Source: Pseudomonas frederiksbergensis (GTDB lineage Bacteria; Pseudomonadota; Gammaproteobacteria; Pseudomonadales; Pseudomonadaceae). Taken from it: a stretch of 57,834 nt of DNA. Below the pieces are notes generated by a model. The model had not been told where the DNA came from and made no database searches. It worked only from the letters and a program-made list of their open reading frames with translations. Below, one piece after another: positions 33,542 through 41,458 of this stretch. Positions within the stretch are counted from its first letter, which is position 1. Each line of letters begins with the position of its first letter. The position numbers and the translations under genes are program-made. Where the stretch lies: NCBI RefSeq assembly GCF_017114915.1, contig NZ_JAAUOE010000036.1:1-57834 (forward strand). The letters are read 5' to 3'.

Positions 33542-34765
33542 TCAGGCCTTGGCCAATGCCGGCAGATCCCCGATCAACCCAAGCGCTTCGCGCACGAACA
33601 ACGCTTTGGCTTCAGGCATCTGGTCAACCATCTTCAACCCTGTATTGCGCAACCAGCGCACCGGCAACGGGTCGGCCTGGAACAAACGCTCGAACCCTTC
33701 CATCGCCGCCATCAACGCCAGATTGTGGGGCATGCGCCGACGCTCGTAACGACTGAGCACTTTCACGTCCGCCAACCGCTCGCCGCGCGCGGCCGCTTGC
33801 AGCAGCACTTCGGCCAACACCGCGGCATCGAGGAAACCGAGGTTTACGCCCTGCCCGGCCAACGGATGGATCGTGTGGGCCGCATCGCCGATCAGCGCCA
33901 GGCCTTCAGCCACATAACGCTTGGCATGGCGTTGACGCAGCGGCACGCACAAACGCGGGTCGGCGCTGAGGACCGTGCCGAGGCAGCCTTCGAAGGCCCG
34001 TTCCAGCTCCTTGCAGAAGCCTTCGTCGTCCAGCGCCATCAGGCGTTCGGCTTCGCTTGGGGTGGTCGACCAGACGATCGAACACCAATCGTGCTCGCCA
34101 TTGCGTTCCAGCGGCAGAAACGCCAGTGGACCATTGTCGGTAAAGCGCTGCCAGGCAGTCATTTGATGAGGTTTTGAGCTGCGCACACTGGTGACGATTG
34201 CGTGGTGCATGTAATCCCACTCGCGGGTCGCAACGCCGGTCAGACGCCGCACCGCCGAGTTGGCGCCATCCGCCGCGATCACCAAAGGCGCCCGCAACGT
34301 GCGGCCATCGGCCAGAGTCAGCAGCCAGTCGTCACCAGAGCGGCGCATCTGCTCCAGCCGTGCATTGGCCAGCATCCCGAGGTCGCAGTCGTGCAGCCGG
34401 TCGAGCAAGGCGTCCTGAACCACGCGATTCTCGACGATATGCCCAAGCACGTCGGCATGCACACTGGTCGCCGAGAAATGGATCTGCCCGGTGCCGCTGC
34501 CGTCCCAGACGTGCATGTCGGTGTAGGGGCTGTTGCGCCGGCTGACGATGCCGTCCCAGACGCCCAGGCGTTCGAGTATGCGCTGACTGGCCGCCGACAA
34601 GGCGCTCACCCGTGGTTCGAACGGTGCCTGCCCATCGAAGGGTTTGACGCTCAGGGGGCTGCCATCCAGCAGCAGGACTTCGAGCCCGCTGTTCTGTAAC
34701 GCCAGCGCCAGGGCGCTGCCGACCATTCCGGCCCCGACAATCAGCAGATCTGCGCGCATTTCCAT
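33542..34765 (-). CDS. ubiI: Ubiquinone-pathway FAD monooxygenase (UbiI-like)
   Basis: FAD-dependent aromatic hydroxylase, 407 residues, of the UbiH/UbiI/UbiF family that hydroxylates the ubiquinone ring. The FAD dinucleotide motif is DLLIVGAGMVGSALALAL at the N-terminus. The second FAD motif is ALIGDAAHTIHPLAGQGVNL with the invariant Asp, and LVIADGANSAVRRL-like sequence (VIAADGANSAVRRLTG) lies at mid-length. Which ring position it acts on cannot be decided from sequence; the ubiI symbol follows position and usage in Pseudomonas. Start at ATG 34765; a second ATG is at 34759. Co-directional and tightly linked with ubiH and pepP. Confidence 0.82.
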   Translation of the reverse strand: MEMRADLLIVGAGMVGSALALALQNSGLEVLLLDGSPLSVKPFDGQAPFEPRVSALSAASQRILERLGVWDGIVSRRNSPYTDMHVWDGSGTGQIHFSATSVHADVLGHIVENRVVQDALLDRLHDCDLGMLANARLEQMRRSGDDWLLTLADGRTLRAPLVIAADGANSAVRRLTGVATREWDYMHHAIVTSVRSSKPHQMTAWQRFTDNGPLAFLPLERNGEHDWCSIVWSTTPSEAERLMALDDEGFCKELERAFEGCLGTVLSADPRLCVPLRQRHAKRYVAEGLALIGDAAHTIHPLAGQGVNLGFLDAAVLAEVLLQAAARGERLADVKVLSRYERRRMPHNLALMAAMEGFERLFQADPLPVRWLRNTGLKMVDQMPEAKALFVREALGLIGDLPALAKA

Positions 34766-34768
34766 GCT

Positions 34769-34882
34769 TTAAGCCTGTCTCGCTTGCGGCCTGAGCCGCA
34801 CATAAAGGTTTTTTTCGACCCGCGCCACCAAAGTGCCCGCGCCGTCGTGAATAACAACTTGCAGGTGCGCTCGCTTAAACAT
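34769..34882 (-). CDS. Putative 37-residue protein between ubiH and ubiI
   Basis: An ATG at 34882, overlapping the ubiH stop region, opens a frame of 37 codons ending TAA at 34769, three bases before the ubiI ATG. It reads MFKRAHLQVVIHDGAGTLVA then RVEKNLYVRLRPQARQA. GGGGA lies about 11 bases upstream. The amphipathic beta-like pattern and the snug fit between two genes suggest translational coupling of a real microprotein. Two rare Arg codons near the end and the short length leave doubt; it could be the vestige of a longer gene. Function unknown. Confidence 0.5.
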   Translation of the reverse strand: MFKRAHLQVVIHDGAGTLVARVEKNLYVRLRPQARQA

Positions 34883-36062
34883 CGGGACGCGTCCCCAACC
34901 CCATGGCCTGCCGGGCAAACCAGCGCTTGGCCGGGGGCAGCAGATCAAGGCCGAGCAGACCGATGTTGCGGCCCAGGGAAACCAGTGGCTGGGTGCTGCC
35001 GAACAACCGGGTGACCTGATCGGAGAAACCCACGGTCAGGTTCTGATCCATTCGCTGATGCTCGCGGTAAGCCTGCAAGGTAGTGAAGTCACCGAGCGCG
35101 GCCTCGCTGCCCAACAACGTGTCGGCCAAGGCCTGGGCATCGCGCAGGGACAGATTGAACCCTTGCCCGGCAATCGGGTGCAGACTGTGGGCGGCGTTGC
35201 CGAGGATCACCAGATGCGGACGAACTTGCTCCTCGGCTTCAATCAGCGACAGCGGATACAAGTTCCGCACGCCGACTTGTTTCAATGTGCCGAGGCGATA
35301 ACCGAACACACCCTGCAACTCGCTGAGAAAGCTGCGTTCATCAAGGGCCGCCAGCCGTTGCGCATCCAGGCCAAGACGGGTCCAGACCAGAGCGCAGCGG
35401 TTTTCCGGCAGCGGCAACAAGGCCATCGGGCCGTCGTCGGTGAAGCGTTCGAAGGCCATGCCGTTGTGCGCTTCGCTCGGGGTGATGTTGGCGATCAGCG
35501 CGCTCTGGTTGTACGGGCGTTTCTTGATGCCGACCCCCAGTTGTTCACGCAGGCCCGAACGACCACCATCAGCCAACACTGCGAGGTCGCAATCCAGCAG
35601 GGTTTCATCGTCGAGCGTCAGGCGATAGCCGTCGGTCAACGGTTCCATGCCGGTGACTTGCGCCGGGCACCGCCAACTGACCACGTCCGTGTCCAGACTT
35701 TGCCAGAGGCATTGGCCGAGCCAGGCGTTTTCCACCACATAACCCAACGCCGGAACGCCCTCTTCCATCGCCGACAACCGCGCGGTGGAAAAACGTCCAC
35801 GGTCGGAGACATGAATCTGCTTGATCGGCTCGGCGCGGCGGGAGATTGCCTGCCACACGCCCAACCGCTGATAAATCTGCCGGGCGCCGAACGACAGCGC
35901 CGAAGAACGGGCGTCATAGCTCGGTTGGTACGTGTGGCCGGGGGCAAACGGTTCGATCAGCACGATCTTCCAGCCACGGGCCTTGGCCCCGGCCTGTAAA
36001 GCCAACGCCAGGCTGGCGCCGACCAGGCCACCGCCGATGATTGCCAGATTGACTCGACTCAT
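34875..36062 (-). CDS. ubiH: 2-octaprenyl-6-methoxyphenyl hydroxylase UbiH
   Basis: FAD monooxygenase of 395 residues in ubiquinone synthesis. The N-terminal FAD motif is LAIIGGGLVGASLALALQAG; the C-terminal motif is LVILGNAAHSLHPIAGQGFN, with Asn where most relatives have Asp, as is usual for UbiH. The substrate-side sequence YNQSALIANITPSEAHNGMA is family-typical. Its ATG overlaps the pepP stop as ATGA. It is paralogous to the ubiI product downstream. Confidence 0.9.
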   Translation of the reverse strand: MSRVNLAIIGGGLVGASLALALQAGAKARGWKIVLIEPFAPGHTYQPSYDARSSALSFGARQIYQRLGVWQAISRRAEPIKQIHVSDRGRFSTARLSAMEEGVPALGYVVENAWLGQCLWQSLDTDVVSWRCPAQVTGMEPLTDGYRLTLDDETLLDCDLAVLADGGRSGLREQLGVGIKKRPYNQSALIANITPSEAHNGMAFERFTDDGPMALLPLPENRCALVWTRLGLDAQRLAALDERSFLSELQGVFGYRLGTLKQVGVRNLYPLSLIEAEEQVRPHLVILGNAAHSLHPIAGQGFNLSLRDAQALADTLLGSEAALGDFTTLQAYREHQRMDQNLTVGFSDQVTRLFGSTQPLVSLGRNIGLLGLDLLPPAKRWFARQAMGLGTRPDV

Positions 36063-37393
36063 GCCGCTTGTGTCCGCGCGGCGGCCATCAAGGCCTCGAT
36101 CTCGGCGACCGTTTTCGGCACGCCGTTGGTCAGGATTTCACAACCGGTTTTGGTCACCACCACGTCGTCCTCGATGCGCACGCCAATGCCGCGCCATTTC
36201 TTCGCCACGCTCTGGTTGTCCGCGGCAATGTAAATGCCCGGCTCGACCGTCAGCGCCATGCCGACCTCCAGCACGCGCCATTCGCCGCCGACCTTGTACT
36301 CGCCGACGTCATGCACATCCATGCCCAGCCAGTGGCCGGCGCGGTGCATGTAAAACGCCTTGTAGGCTTCGCTGGCGATCAGTTCGTCGACATCACCCTG
36401 CAACAGACCCAACTTCACAAGGCCCGCGGTAATGACCCGAACCGTGGCCTCGTGCGCCTGGTTCCAGTGTTTGTTCGGCGCGATCTCGGCAAACGCCGCT
36501 TCCTGGGAAGCCAGCACCAGCTCGTAGATCGCCTTCTGTTCCGGTGAATATTTGCCGTTGACCGGCCAGGTGCGGGTGATATCGCTGGCGTAGCAGTCGA
36601 TCTCGCATCCGGCGTCGATCAGCACCAGATCGCCGTCCTTGAGCACCGCATCATTCTGCTGGTAATGCAGGATGCAGCTGTTGCGCCCGGCGGCGACGAT
36701 CGAACCGTAGGCCGGCATCTTCGCCCCGCCCTTGCGGAACTCGTAATCGAGTTCGGCTTCGAGGCTGAATTCATGCAAACCGGCACGGCTGGCCTGCATC
36801 GCCCGAATATGGGCCTGGGCGGAAATCCGTGCGGCTTCGCGCATCACTTTCACTTCTGCCGCCGATTTATACAGGCGCATGTCGTGAAGCAGATGATCCA
36901 GGGCAACGAATTCATTCGGCGGCTGGGCGCCGAGGTGCGCTTTGGAGCGGATCACGTTGATCCAGTCCATCAGATGCCGATCGAACTCCGGGTTGCTGCC
37001 CATGGCCGAATACACCCGGTCGCGGCCTTCGATCAGGCCCGGCAGGATGTCGTCGATATCGGTGATGGGGAATGCGTCGTCGGCGCCAAAGTCACGGATA
37101 GCGCCTTCCTGGCCAGCGCGCAAGCCGTCCCACAATTCCCGTTCGGCATTACGTTCCCGGCAAAACAGCACGTATTCACCGTGCTCACGGCCGGGCATCA
37201 AAACGATGACGGCCTGAGGTTCGGGAAAGCCGCTGAGGTACTGGAAGTCGCTGTCCTGACGGTAAACGTGCTCGACGTCACGGTTGCGAATGGCAACCGC
37301 AGCGGCGGGCAGAATGGCGATGCTGTTGGGTTCCATCTGCGCCATCAGCGCCTTGCGGCGACGGCTGTATTCCGATTTCGGGATATGAATCAT
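36059..37393 (-). CDS. pepP: Xaa-Pro aminopeptidase PepP
   Basis: Dinuclear-metal M24 peptidase of 444 residues removing N-terminal residues before proline. The N-terminal domain begins with the AMP_N signature (SEYSRRRKALMAQMEPNSIA). The metal ligands are visible in LIDAGCEIDCYASDITRTWP (two Asp), HRAGHWLGMDVHDVG (His), MALTVEPGIYI (Glu) and IGVRIEDDVVV (Glu). It lies between the YgfB-type gene and ubiH, the same order as in E. coli (ygfB-pepP-ubiH). Confidence 0.95.
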   Translation of the reverse strand: MIHIPKSEYSRRRKALMAQMEPNSIAILPAAAVAIRNRDVEHVYRQDSDFQYLSGFPEPQAVIVLMPGREHGEYVLFCRERNAERELWDGLRAGQEGAIRDFGADDAFPITDIDDILPGLIEGRDRVYSAMGSNPEFDRHLMDWINVIRSKAHLGAQPPNEFVALDHLLHDMRLYKSAAEVKVMREAARISAQAHIRAMQASRAGLHEFSLEAELDYEFRKGGAKMPAYGSIVAAGRNSCILHYQQNDAVLKDGDLVLIDAGCEIDCYASDITRTWPVNGKYSPEQKAIYELVLASQEAAFAEIAPNKHWNQAHEATVRVITAGLVKLGLLQGDVDELIASEAYKAFYMHRAGHWLGMDVHDVGEYKVGGEWRVLEVGMALTVEPGIYIAADNQSVAKKWRGIGVRIEDDVVVTKTGCEILTNGVPKTVAEIEALMAAARTQAA

Positions 37394-37420
37394 GGGCAGA
37401 TGGCTTTTCCTGGCTCGCGA

Positions 37421-37975
37421 TTAATGCAACGACGGTTTGGCGGCTGCTTCGTCGGTTTTCTTGGTTTCGGTGAACAGCAGCAGCGGCGCGACCCGCAGGT
37501 ACTCCATGACTTCCATGTAGTCGCTTTCGCCGTCGTCGGACTCTTCCAGGGCGTCTTGCACCTGAGAAATGGCGGCCAGATCCTGCAGCACTTCGGTGGC
37601 TTCAGAGCTCAAGGCATACTCGCGGCGGGTCAAACCGAAGCCGGTGAGGAAGCCCTGGCACCACTGGCCCAGTGCAGCCGCACGCTCGGTGAGCGGCGCG
37701 TCGTCGCTCGGCAGCAGCAGAACAACGGTCATGTCGTCGCTGGTGAGCTCGCCCTTGACCATCTCTTGCAGGCCGATCAAGGCGTTGCGAACGTTGTCTT
37801 GCGGCTCGCCTTCGAGTAGCTCGGCGGCGTCTGCCAACCAGCTGTCGGCTTCGAAGCCGGCACCGGCGCAACTGCGACCGAGCAACAGGCCGTGCAGTTC
37901 GGCAGGCGAGACGGGATGGCCGCTGGTGCTCAACAGGGTGGCAAAAGCTTGGTACGGAGAATTCTTAATGGGCAT
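37421..37975 (-). CDS. YgfB/YecA (UPF0149) family protein
   Basis: A 184-residue cytoplasmic helical protein of the UPF0149 family: SPAELHGLLLGRSCAGAGFE, LGQWCQGFLTGFGLTRREYA and DLAAISQVQDALEESDDGES are typical. The acidic C-terminus and the lack of any enzymatic motif fit YgfB. In P. aeruginosa a YgfB homologue affects ampDh3 and beta-lactam resistance through AlpA; whether this one does is unknown. First gene of the pepP-ubiH-ubiI operon. The ATG at 37975 has no clear ribosome site. Confidence 0.88.
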   Translation of the reverse strand: MPIKNSPYQAFATLLSTSGHPVSPAELHGLLLGRSCAGAGFEADSWLADAAELLEGEPQDNVRNALIGLQEMVKGELTSDDMTVVLLLPSDDAPLTERAAALGQWCQGFLTGFGLTRREYALSSEATEVLQDLAAISQVQDALEESDDGESDYMEVMEYLRVAPLLLFTETKKTDEAAAKPSLH

Positions 37976-38103
37976 GGGCAGCTAGGCGCCAGACGGCGCT
38001 ATGTCTAGAATGAAGGCCTTGTATCCTACATCGACAGACTCGCCAAGACTATTAAAGGCTGTCCGGCTGTTACCACCCATCAGTCACAAATTCAGTGGAC
38101 ACA

Positions 38104-38313
38104 ATGGAAGACACCGACCTGCAAGCGCTGATGGCCAGACTCGAGCTGCTGATTACCCGAGTCGAGCAACTAAAGAGTCAAAACGCACTCTTACTAGCTC
38201 AAGAAAAAACCTGGCGCGAGGAACGCGCGCACCTCATTGAAAAAAATGAAATCGCCCGGCGTAAGGTCGAATCGATGATTTCGCGCCTCAAGGCCCTGGA
38301 GCAAGACTCATGA
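38104..38313 (+). CDS. Small coiled-coil protein (TIGR02449 type)
   Basis: A 69-residue, nearly all-helical protein (MEDTDLQALMARLELLITRV, EQLKSQNALLLAQEKTWREE, RAHLIEKNEIARRKVESMIS) with heptad hydrophobics throughout, so a coiled coil like ZapB. A GTG at 38095 is in frame, but the ATG at 38104 fits better. It overlaps zapA as ATGA. Its link to zapA suggests a role at the division ring, which is inference from position. Confidence 0.82.
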   Translation: MEDTDLQALMARLELLITRVEQLKSQNALLLAQEKTWREERAHLIEKNEIARRKVESMISRLKALEQDS

Positions 38314-38627
38314 GTTCAAGCAATAGCGTTACCGTGCAGATCCTCGACAAAGAATATTCGATCATCTGCCCCCAGGAAGAGCGCAGCAACCTGGTGAGCG
38401 CTGCCCGTTACCTGGACGGCAAGATGCGCGAAATCCGCAGCAGCGGCAAAGTCATCGGCGCCGATCGAATTGCCGTGATGGCCGCGCTGAATATCACGCA
38501 CGATCTTCTGCACAAGGAAGAACGCCCGGATGTGCAGGCCAGCAGCTCGACCCGAGAGCAGGTTCGCGACCTGCTGGACCGCGTCGATCTGGTGCTGTCG
38601 ACCGATCCGGATGTCACCAAGGGCTGA
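38310..38627 (+). CDS. zapA: Cell division protein ZapA
   Basis: FtsZ-ring-associated protein, 105 residues. The N-terminal domain reads VTVQILDKEYSIICPQEERS and AARYLDGKMREIRSSGKVIG, followed by AVMAALNITHDLLHKEER and a short C-terminal coiled coil (TREQVRDLLDRVDLVLS). It is translationally coupled to the upstream coiled-coil gene and followed by 6S RNA, the widely conserved zapA-ssrS-fau arrangement. Confidence 0.93.
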   Translation: MSSSNSVTVQILDKEYSIICPQEERSNLVSAARYLDGKMREIRSSGKVIGADRIAVMAALNITHDLLHKEERPDVQASSSTREQVRDLLDRVDLVLSTDPDVTKG

Positions 38628-38646
38628 TTCGCCGGGCCGCTTGAGT

Positions 38647-38652
38647 TATACT
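38647..38652 (+). promoter_or_regulatory. -10 box of the 6S RNA promoter
   Basis: TATACT, seven bases before the inferred 6S 5' end; a near-consensus sigma-70 -10. The -35 region overlaps the zapA end and is poor. Confidence 0.6.
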
Positions 38653-38658
38653 CGCATC

Positions 38659-38837
38659 ACTCCCTGGGGTGCTTGCCAGTTGACGACGTCCCTGAGCCGA
38701 TTCGCACTACCCTGGAGGTTGCACGTTGGGCTGGTGTGCATGTCCGCTAGACGGAAAGCCTTAAAGCCTACTGCATCTTCCACCTTGAACTTTCGGGTTC
38801 AAGGGCTAAGTCGACAGCGGTTCATCCGGGGAGCCTG
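38659..38837 (+). ncRNA. ssrS: 6S RNA
   Basis: Regulatory RNA of about 180 bases that mimics an open promoter and sequesters sigma-70 RNA polymerase. Diagnostic segments are GACGTCCCTGAGCCGATTCG near the 5' side, GGAAAGCCTTAAAGCC, and CACCTTGAAC...GGGTTCAAGGGCTAAG at the 3' side. The ends pair (CTCCCTGGGGTG with CATCCGGGGAG), leaving the usual central bulge. It lies between zapA and the 5-formyl-THF cyclo-ligase gene, as in most gammaproteobacteria. Ends are uncertain by a few bases. Confidence 0.93.
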
Positions 38838-38845
38838 ATTTCAAT

Positions 38846-38880
38846 CCGATGCCGGTTTTTATACCGGCATCGGTGTTTTT
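38846..38880 (+). terminator. Terminator after 6S RNA
   Basis: Perfect 10-bp stem CCGATGCCGG / CCGGCATCGG with an 8-base T-rich loop, then TGTTTTT. Read-through would enter the cyclo-ligase gene. Confidence 0.85.
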
Positions 38881-38922
38881 ACGGGTACGCTTTCAGTACT
38901 CGCACTTCCGAAGCCTGAATCC

Positions 38923-39528
38923 ATGACCGAACCTGCGCTGCTGCCCCGACCGCAACTTCGACGCATGCTGCGCAAGGCCCGCCGCGCACTGACGCCCAGT
39001 CAGCAGCGCGAGGCGGCTCGCGGGCTGTATAAGCAATTGGCCCAACACCCGCAGTTCCGCCGCGCGAAACACATCTCCCTGTACCTGCCCGCCGACGGTG
39101 AAATCGATCCGCGCCTGCTGATGCGTGCCGCGCAACGTCGGGGCAAGGCGACGTATTTGCCGGTGCTCAGTGCCTGGCCGCAAACCAAAATGGTGTTCCA
39201 GCGGATCCGTCCCGGCGAAAGATTCAAACCCAACCGTTTCCGTATTCCTGAACCCCGCTACAACGTTGCCCGGCAACGCAAGGTCTGGGCGCTGGATCTG
39301 GTGTTGTTGCCGTTGGTGGGATTCGACGATGTCGGCGGACGCCTGGGGATGGGCGGCGGCTTCTACGACCGAAGCCTGGCGTATCTGGCGCGCCGCAATA
39401 ACTGGCGTAAGCCGACCCTGCTGGGCCTGGCCCACGAATGTCAGAAGGTTCAACGATTGGCTCAGGCGAGCTGGGATGTACCGCTGCAGGGAACGGTCAC
39501 GGACAAGGCGTGGTATTTCGCGGGCTAG
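38923..39528 (+). CDS. 5-formyltetrahydrofolate cyclo-ligase
   Basis: A 201-residue enzyme converting 5-formyl-THF and ATP to 5,10-methenyl-THF. The N-terminus PQLRRMLRKARRALTPSQQR and the motifs LYLPADGEIDPRLLMRAA, LLPLVGFDDVGGRLGMGGGF and YDRSLAYLARR (folate and phosphate binding) are diagnostic. Located downstream of 6S RNA, like E. coli ygfA/fau. No obvious ribosome site precedes the ATG, and it may be expressed by 6S read-through. Confidence 0.92.
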   Translation: MTEPALLPRPQLRRMLRKARRALTPSQQREAARGLYKQLAQHPQFRRAKHISLYLPADGEIDPRLLMRAAQRRGKATYLPVLSAWPQTKMVFQRIRPGERFKPNRFRIPEPRYNVARQRKVWALDLVLLPLVGFDDVGGRLGMGGGFYDRSLAYLARRNNWRKPTLLGLAHECQKVQRLAQASWDVPLQGTVTDKAWYFAG

Positions 39529-39563
39529 ACGCCACTGACATCAGCGGCGTCCAAGCGACAGGT

Positions 39564-39713
39564 TCAGCGCTTGAAGGCTGACGGCTGTTGCTGCGCGATC
39601 TCGACGGGAGCATCGGGTTTGTTGTTCCACAGGCTTTGGGCATAGCCGGTGGTCACGACACCAAGGCCGAATAAAATAACCAAAATCCATAGTAAATCCG
39701 GTTTGCGTTTCAT
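39564..39713 (-). CDS. 49-residue single-pass membrane protein
   Basis: A short minus-strand gene: MKRKPDLLWILVILFGLGVV, then TTGYAQSLWNNKPDAPVEIA and QQQPSAFKR before TGA. A basic N-terminus and one membrane segment (about residues 7-24) are followed by a short polar tail, so it is either a bitopic inner-membrane protein or a signal-anchored peptide. A GGGGGG ribosome site lies seven bases upstream of the ATG at 39713. A 66-codon frame overlapping it in another phase is not convincing. Convergent with the cyclo-ligase gene. Function unknown. Confidence 0.7.
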   Translation of the reverse strand: MKRKPDLLWILVILFGLGVVTTGYAQSLWNNKPDAPVEIAQQQPSAFKR

Positions 39714-39913
39714 CGATTGCCCCCCAAAGGCACATCAACACGATGACAGCAGCGGTTTCCGTTGTAGGTGTAGGCCGTGCAGCAGCGTCAAGCTAAGAAG
39801 GCCGGCATTTTGCGACAACGTGAACCGACACGCAAACGCTGGCGTCAACCGACTGTCGGTTTGTCATAAAATTGCCCGACCGCTTGCCCACTCACCTCGC
39901 AAGGAGCAAAACC

Positions 39914-40363
39914 ATGGCCTATTGGCTGATGAAATCCGAACCTGACGAGCTCTCGATCAGAGACCTGGAGAAGCTTGGCCGAGCGCGCTGGGACGGGGTT
40001 CGCAACTATCAGGCGCGCAACTTTTTACGGGCGATGGCGGTGGGCGACGAGTTTTTCTTCTATCACTCCAGTTGCCCGGAGCCGGGAATTGCCGGAATCG
40101 GCAAGATTGTCGAGGCGGCGTATCCGGACCCGACGGCGCTGGAGCCCGAGAGTCATTACTTCGACCCGAAGGCCACCGCCGAGAAAAACGCCTGGAGCGC
40201 GATCGATGTCGCTCACGTCGAGACGTTTTCCAGGGTGCTGAAGCTCGATTATCTGAAACAGCAAACAGTGCTGGCCGAAATGCCACTGGTCCAGAAGGGC
40301 TCGCGGCTGTCGGTGATGCCGGTGACAGCCGAACAATGGGCAGCGGTGCTTGATTTGCGTTAA
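39914..40363 (+). CDS. EVE-domain protein
   Basis: A single EVE domain of 149 residues (MAYWLMKSEPDELSIRDLEK, WDGVRNYQARNFLRAM, GDEFFFYHSSCPEPGIAGIG, VLKLDYLKQQTVLAEMPLV). EVE domains are PUA-like and read modified bases in nucleic acids; bacterial stand-alone versions are conserved but of uncertain target. AAGGAG precedes the ATG at 39914, which I prefer to the frame start at 39872. It stands alone, with no restriction or methylation gene near. Confidence 0.92.
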   Translation: MAYWLMKSEPDELSIRDLEKLGRARWDGVRNYQARNFLRAMAVGDEFFFYHSSCPEPGIAGIGKIVEAAYPDPTALEPESHYFDPKATAEKNAWSAIDVAHVETFSRVLKLDYLKQQTVLAEMPLVQKGSRLSVMPVTAEQWAAVLDLR

Positions 40364-40492
40364 ATAGTGCACAACCGCCGGTCACTCTGGCTTACCTTGC
40401 CAACCGGTCAGGCTTGCCACTCAGTTGACTGACATCAAAGTGCTCAAGCGCTTTCCTGTCAGACTGGGACGCAATAGACGCAGGATGCCGAC

Positions 40493-41458
40493 ATGTCGAC
40501 GCACAGCCGTTCTTCGCTTTTCTTCGTTTTTTTACTGGGGGCTTTGCTACTGACCGCCGGGGGGTTTGGTTATTGGCGGTCGACCGTTAACCGACTGCCC
40601 GAAGGGTTGTATGTGGGCAATGGTCGACTTGAAGCCACAGAAGTGCAGATCGCCAGCAAAACACCCGGTCGATTGGCTGAAGTGCTGGTGAACGAAGGCG
40701 ACAAGGTCACCCAGGGTCAACTGTTGGCCCGCATGGACACCCGAACCCTCGAAGCCCAGCGCAACCAGGCTGAAGCCGAAGTGATACGCGTCCGGGAAAA
40801 TCTTTCCGCCGCCCAGGCCAATGTGAAACTGCGCCAGAGCGAGCAACTGCTTGCCCAGCAAGAGCTCAAACGCTCCCAGGCGTTGTTCAATCGCGGTTTC
40901 GCCAGCGGCCAGATCATCGACCAACAGCAGTCACGCTTCGACACCGCCAACGCAGCTGTTACTGCGGCCCGCGCTCAGGTGTCCGCCGTCGGCGCAGCCA
41001 TTGGCGCGGCACAGGCGCAAGTGGCTCAGTTAACCAGCGAAATCGACGACAGCAGCTTGCGGGCTCCCATCGACGGGATCATTCAGCTTCGCATGGCCGA
41101 ACCCGGAGAAGTGCTCGGCGCCGGTGGGCGAGTGTTGCTGCTGATTGACCCGAACGACCAATACATGAATCTCTACCTTGCAGCGTCCGTCGCCGGACGC
41201 CTGGCGGTCGGCGATGAAGCGCGGATCCTGCTGGACGCCCTGCCCGACCAGCCATTGCCGGCAAAAATCAGCTTCGTGGCGGCCAAATCGCAGTTCACAC
41301 CCAAAGAAGTCGAGACCCGCGACGAACGTCAGAAACTGGTGTTTCGGGTCAAGCTACACTTGACCCACCCCAGCGCCGTGCCCCAGGCCAAACCGGGGAT
41401 GCCCGGCAATGGCTACGTGCGCACCGCTCCCATTGACTGGCCGGCCAATCTTCAATGA
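40493..41458 (+). CDS. HlyD-family membrane fusion protein (YhiI-like)
   Basis: Periplasmic adaptor of an ABC exporter, 321 residues. One N-terminal membrane anchor (SSLFFVFLLGALLLTAGGFG) is followed by a split biotinyl/lipoyl-like domain (QIASKTPGRLAEVLVNEGDK, DSSLRAPIDGIIQLRMAEPG), a coiled-coil hairpin (about 80-190) and a beta-barrel. The stop overlaps the start of the next gene by 4 bases. With its two neighbours it matches the E. coli yhiI-rbbA-yhhJ set. Confidence 0.88.
   Translation: MSTHSRSSLFFVFLLGALLLTAGGFGYWRSTVNRLPEGLYVGNGRLEATEVQIASKTPGRLAEVLVNEGDKVTQGQLLARMDTRTLEAQRNQAEAEVIRVRENLSAAQANVKLRQSEQLLAQQELKRSQALFNRGFASGQIIDQQQSRFDTANAAVTAARAQVSAVGAAIGAAQAQVAQLTSEIDDSSLRAPIDGIIQLRMAEPGEVLGAGGRVLLLIDPNDQYMNLYLAASVAGRLAVGDEARILLDALPDQPLPAKISFVAAKSQFTPKEVETRDERQKLVFRVKLHLTHPSAVPQAKPGMPGNGYVRTAPIDWPANLQ

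Noticed and set aside
39541..39741. 66-codon minus-strand frame near 39.6 kb
   Set aside because: Its sequence is Cys/Arg-rich and featureless, and it overlaps in another phase the better-supported 49-residue membrane protein.
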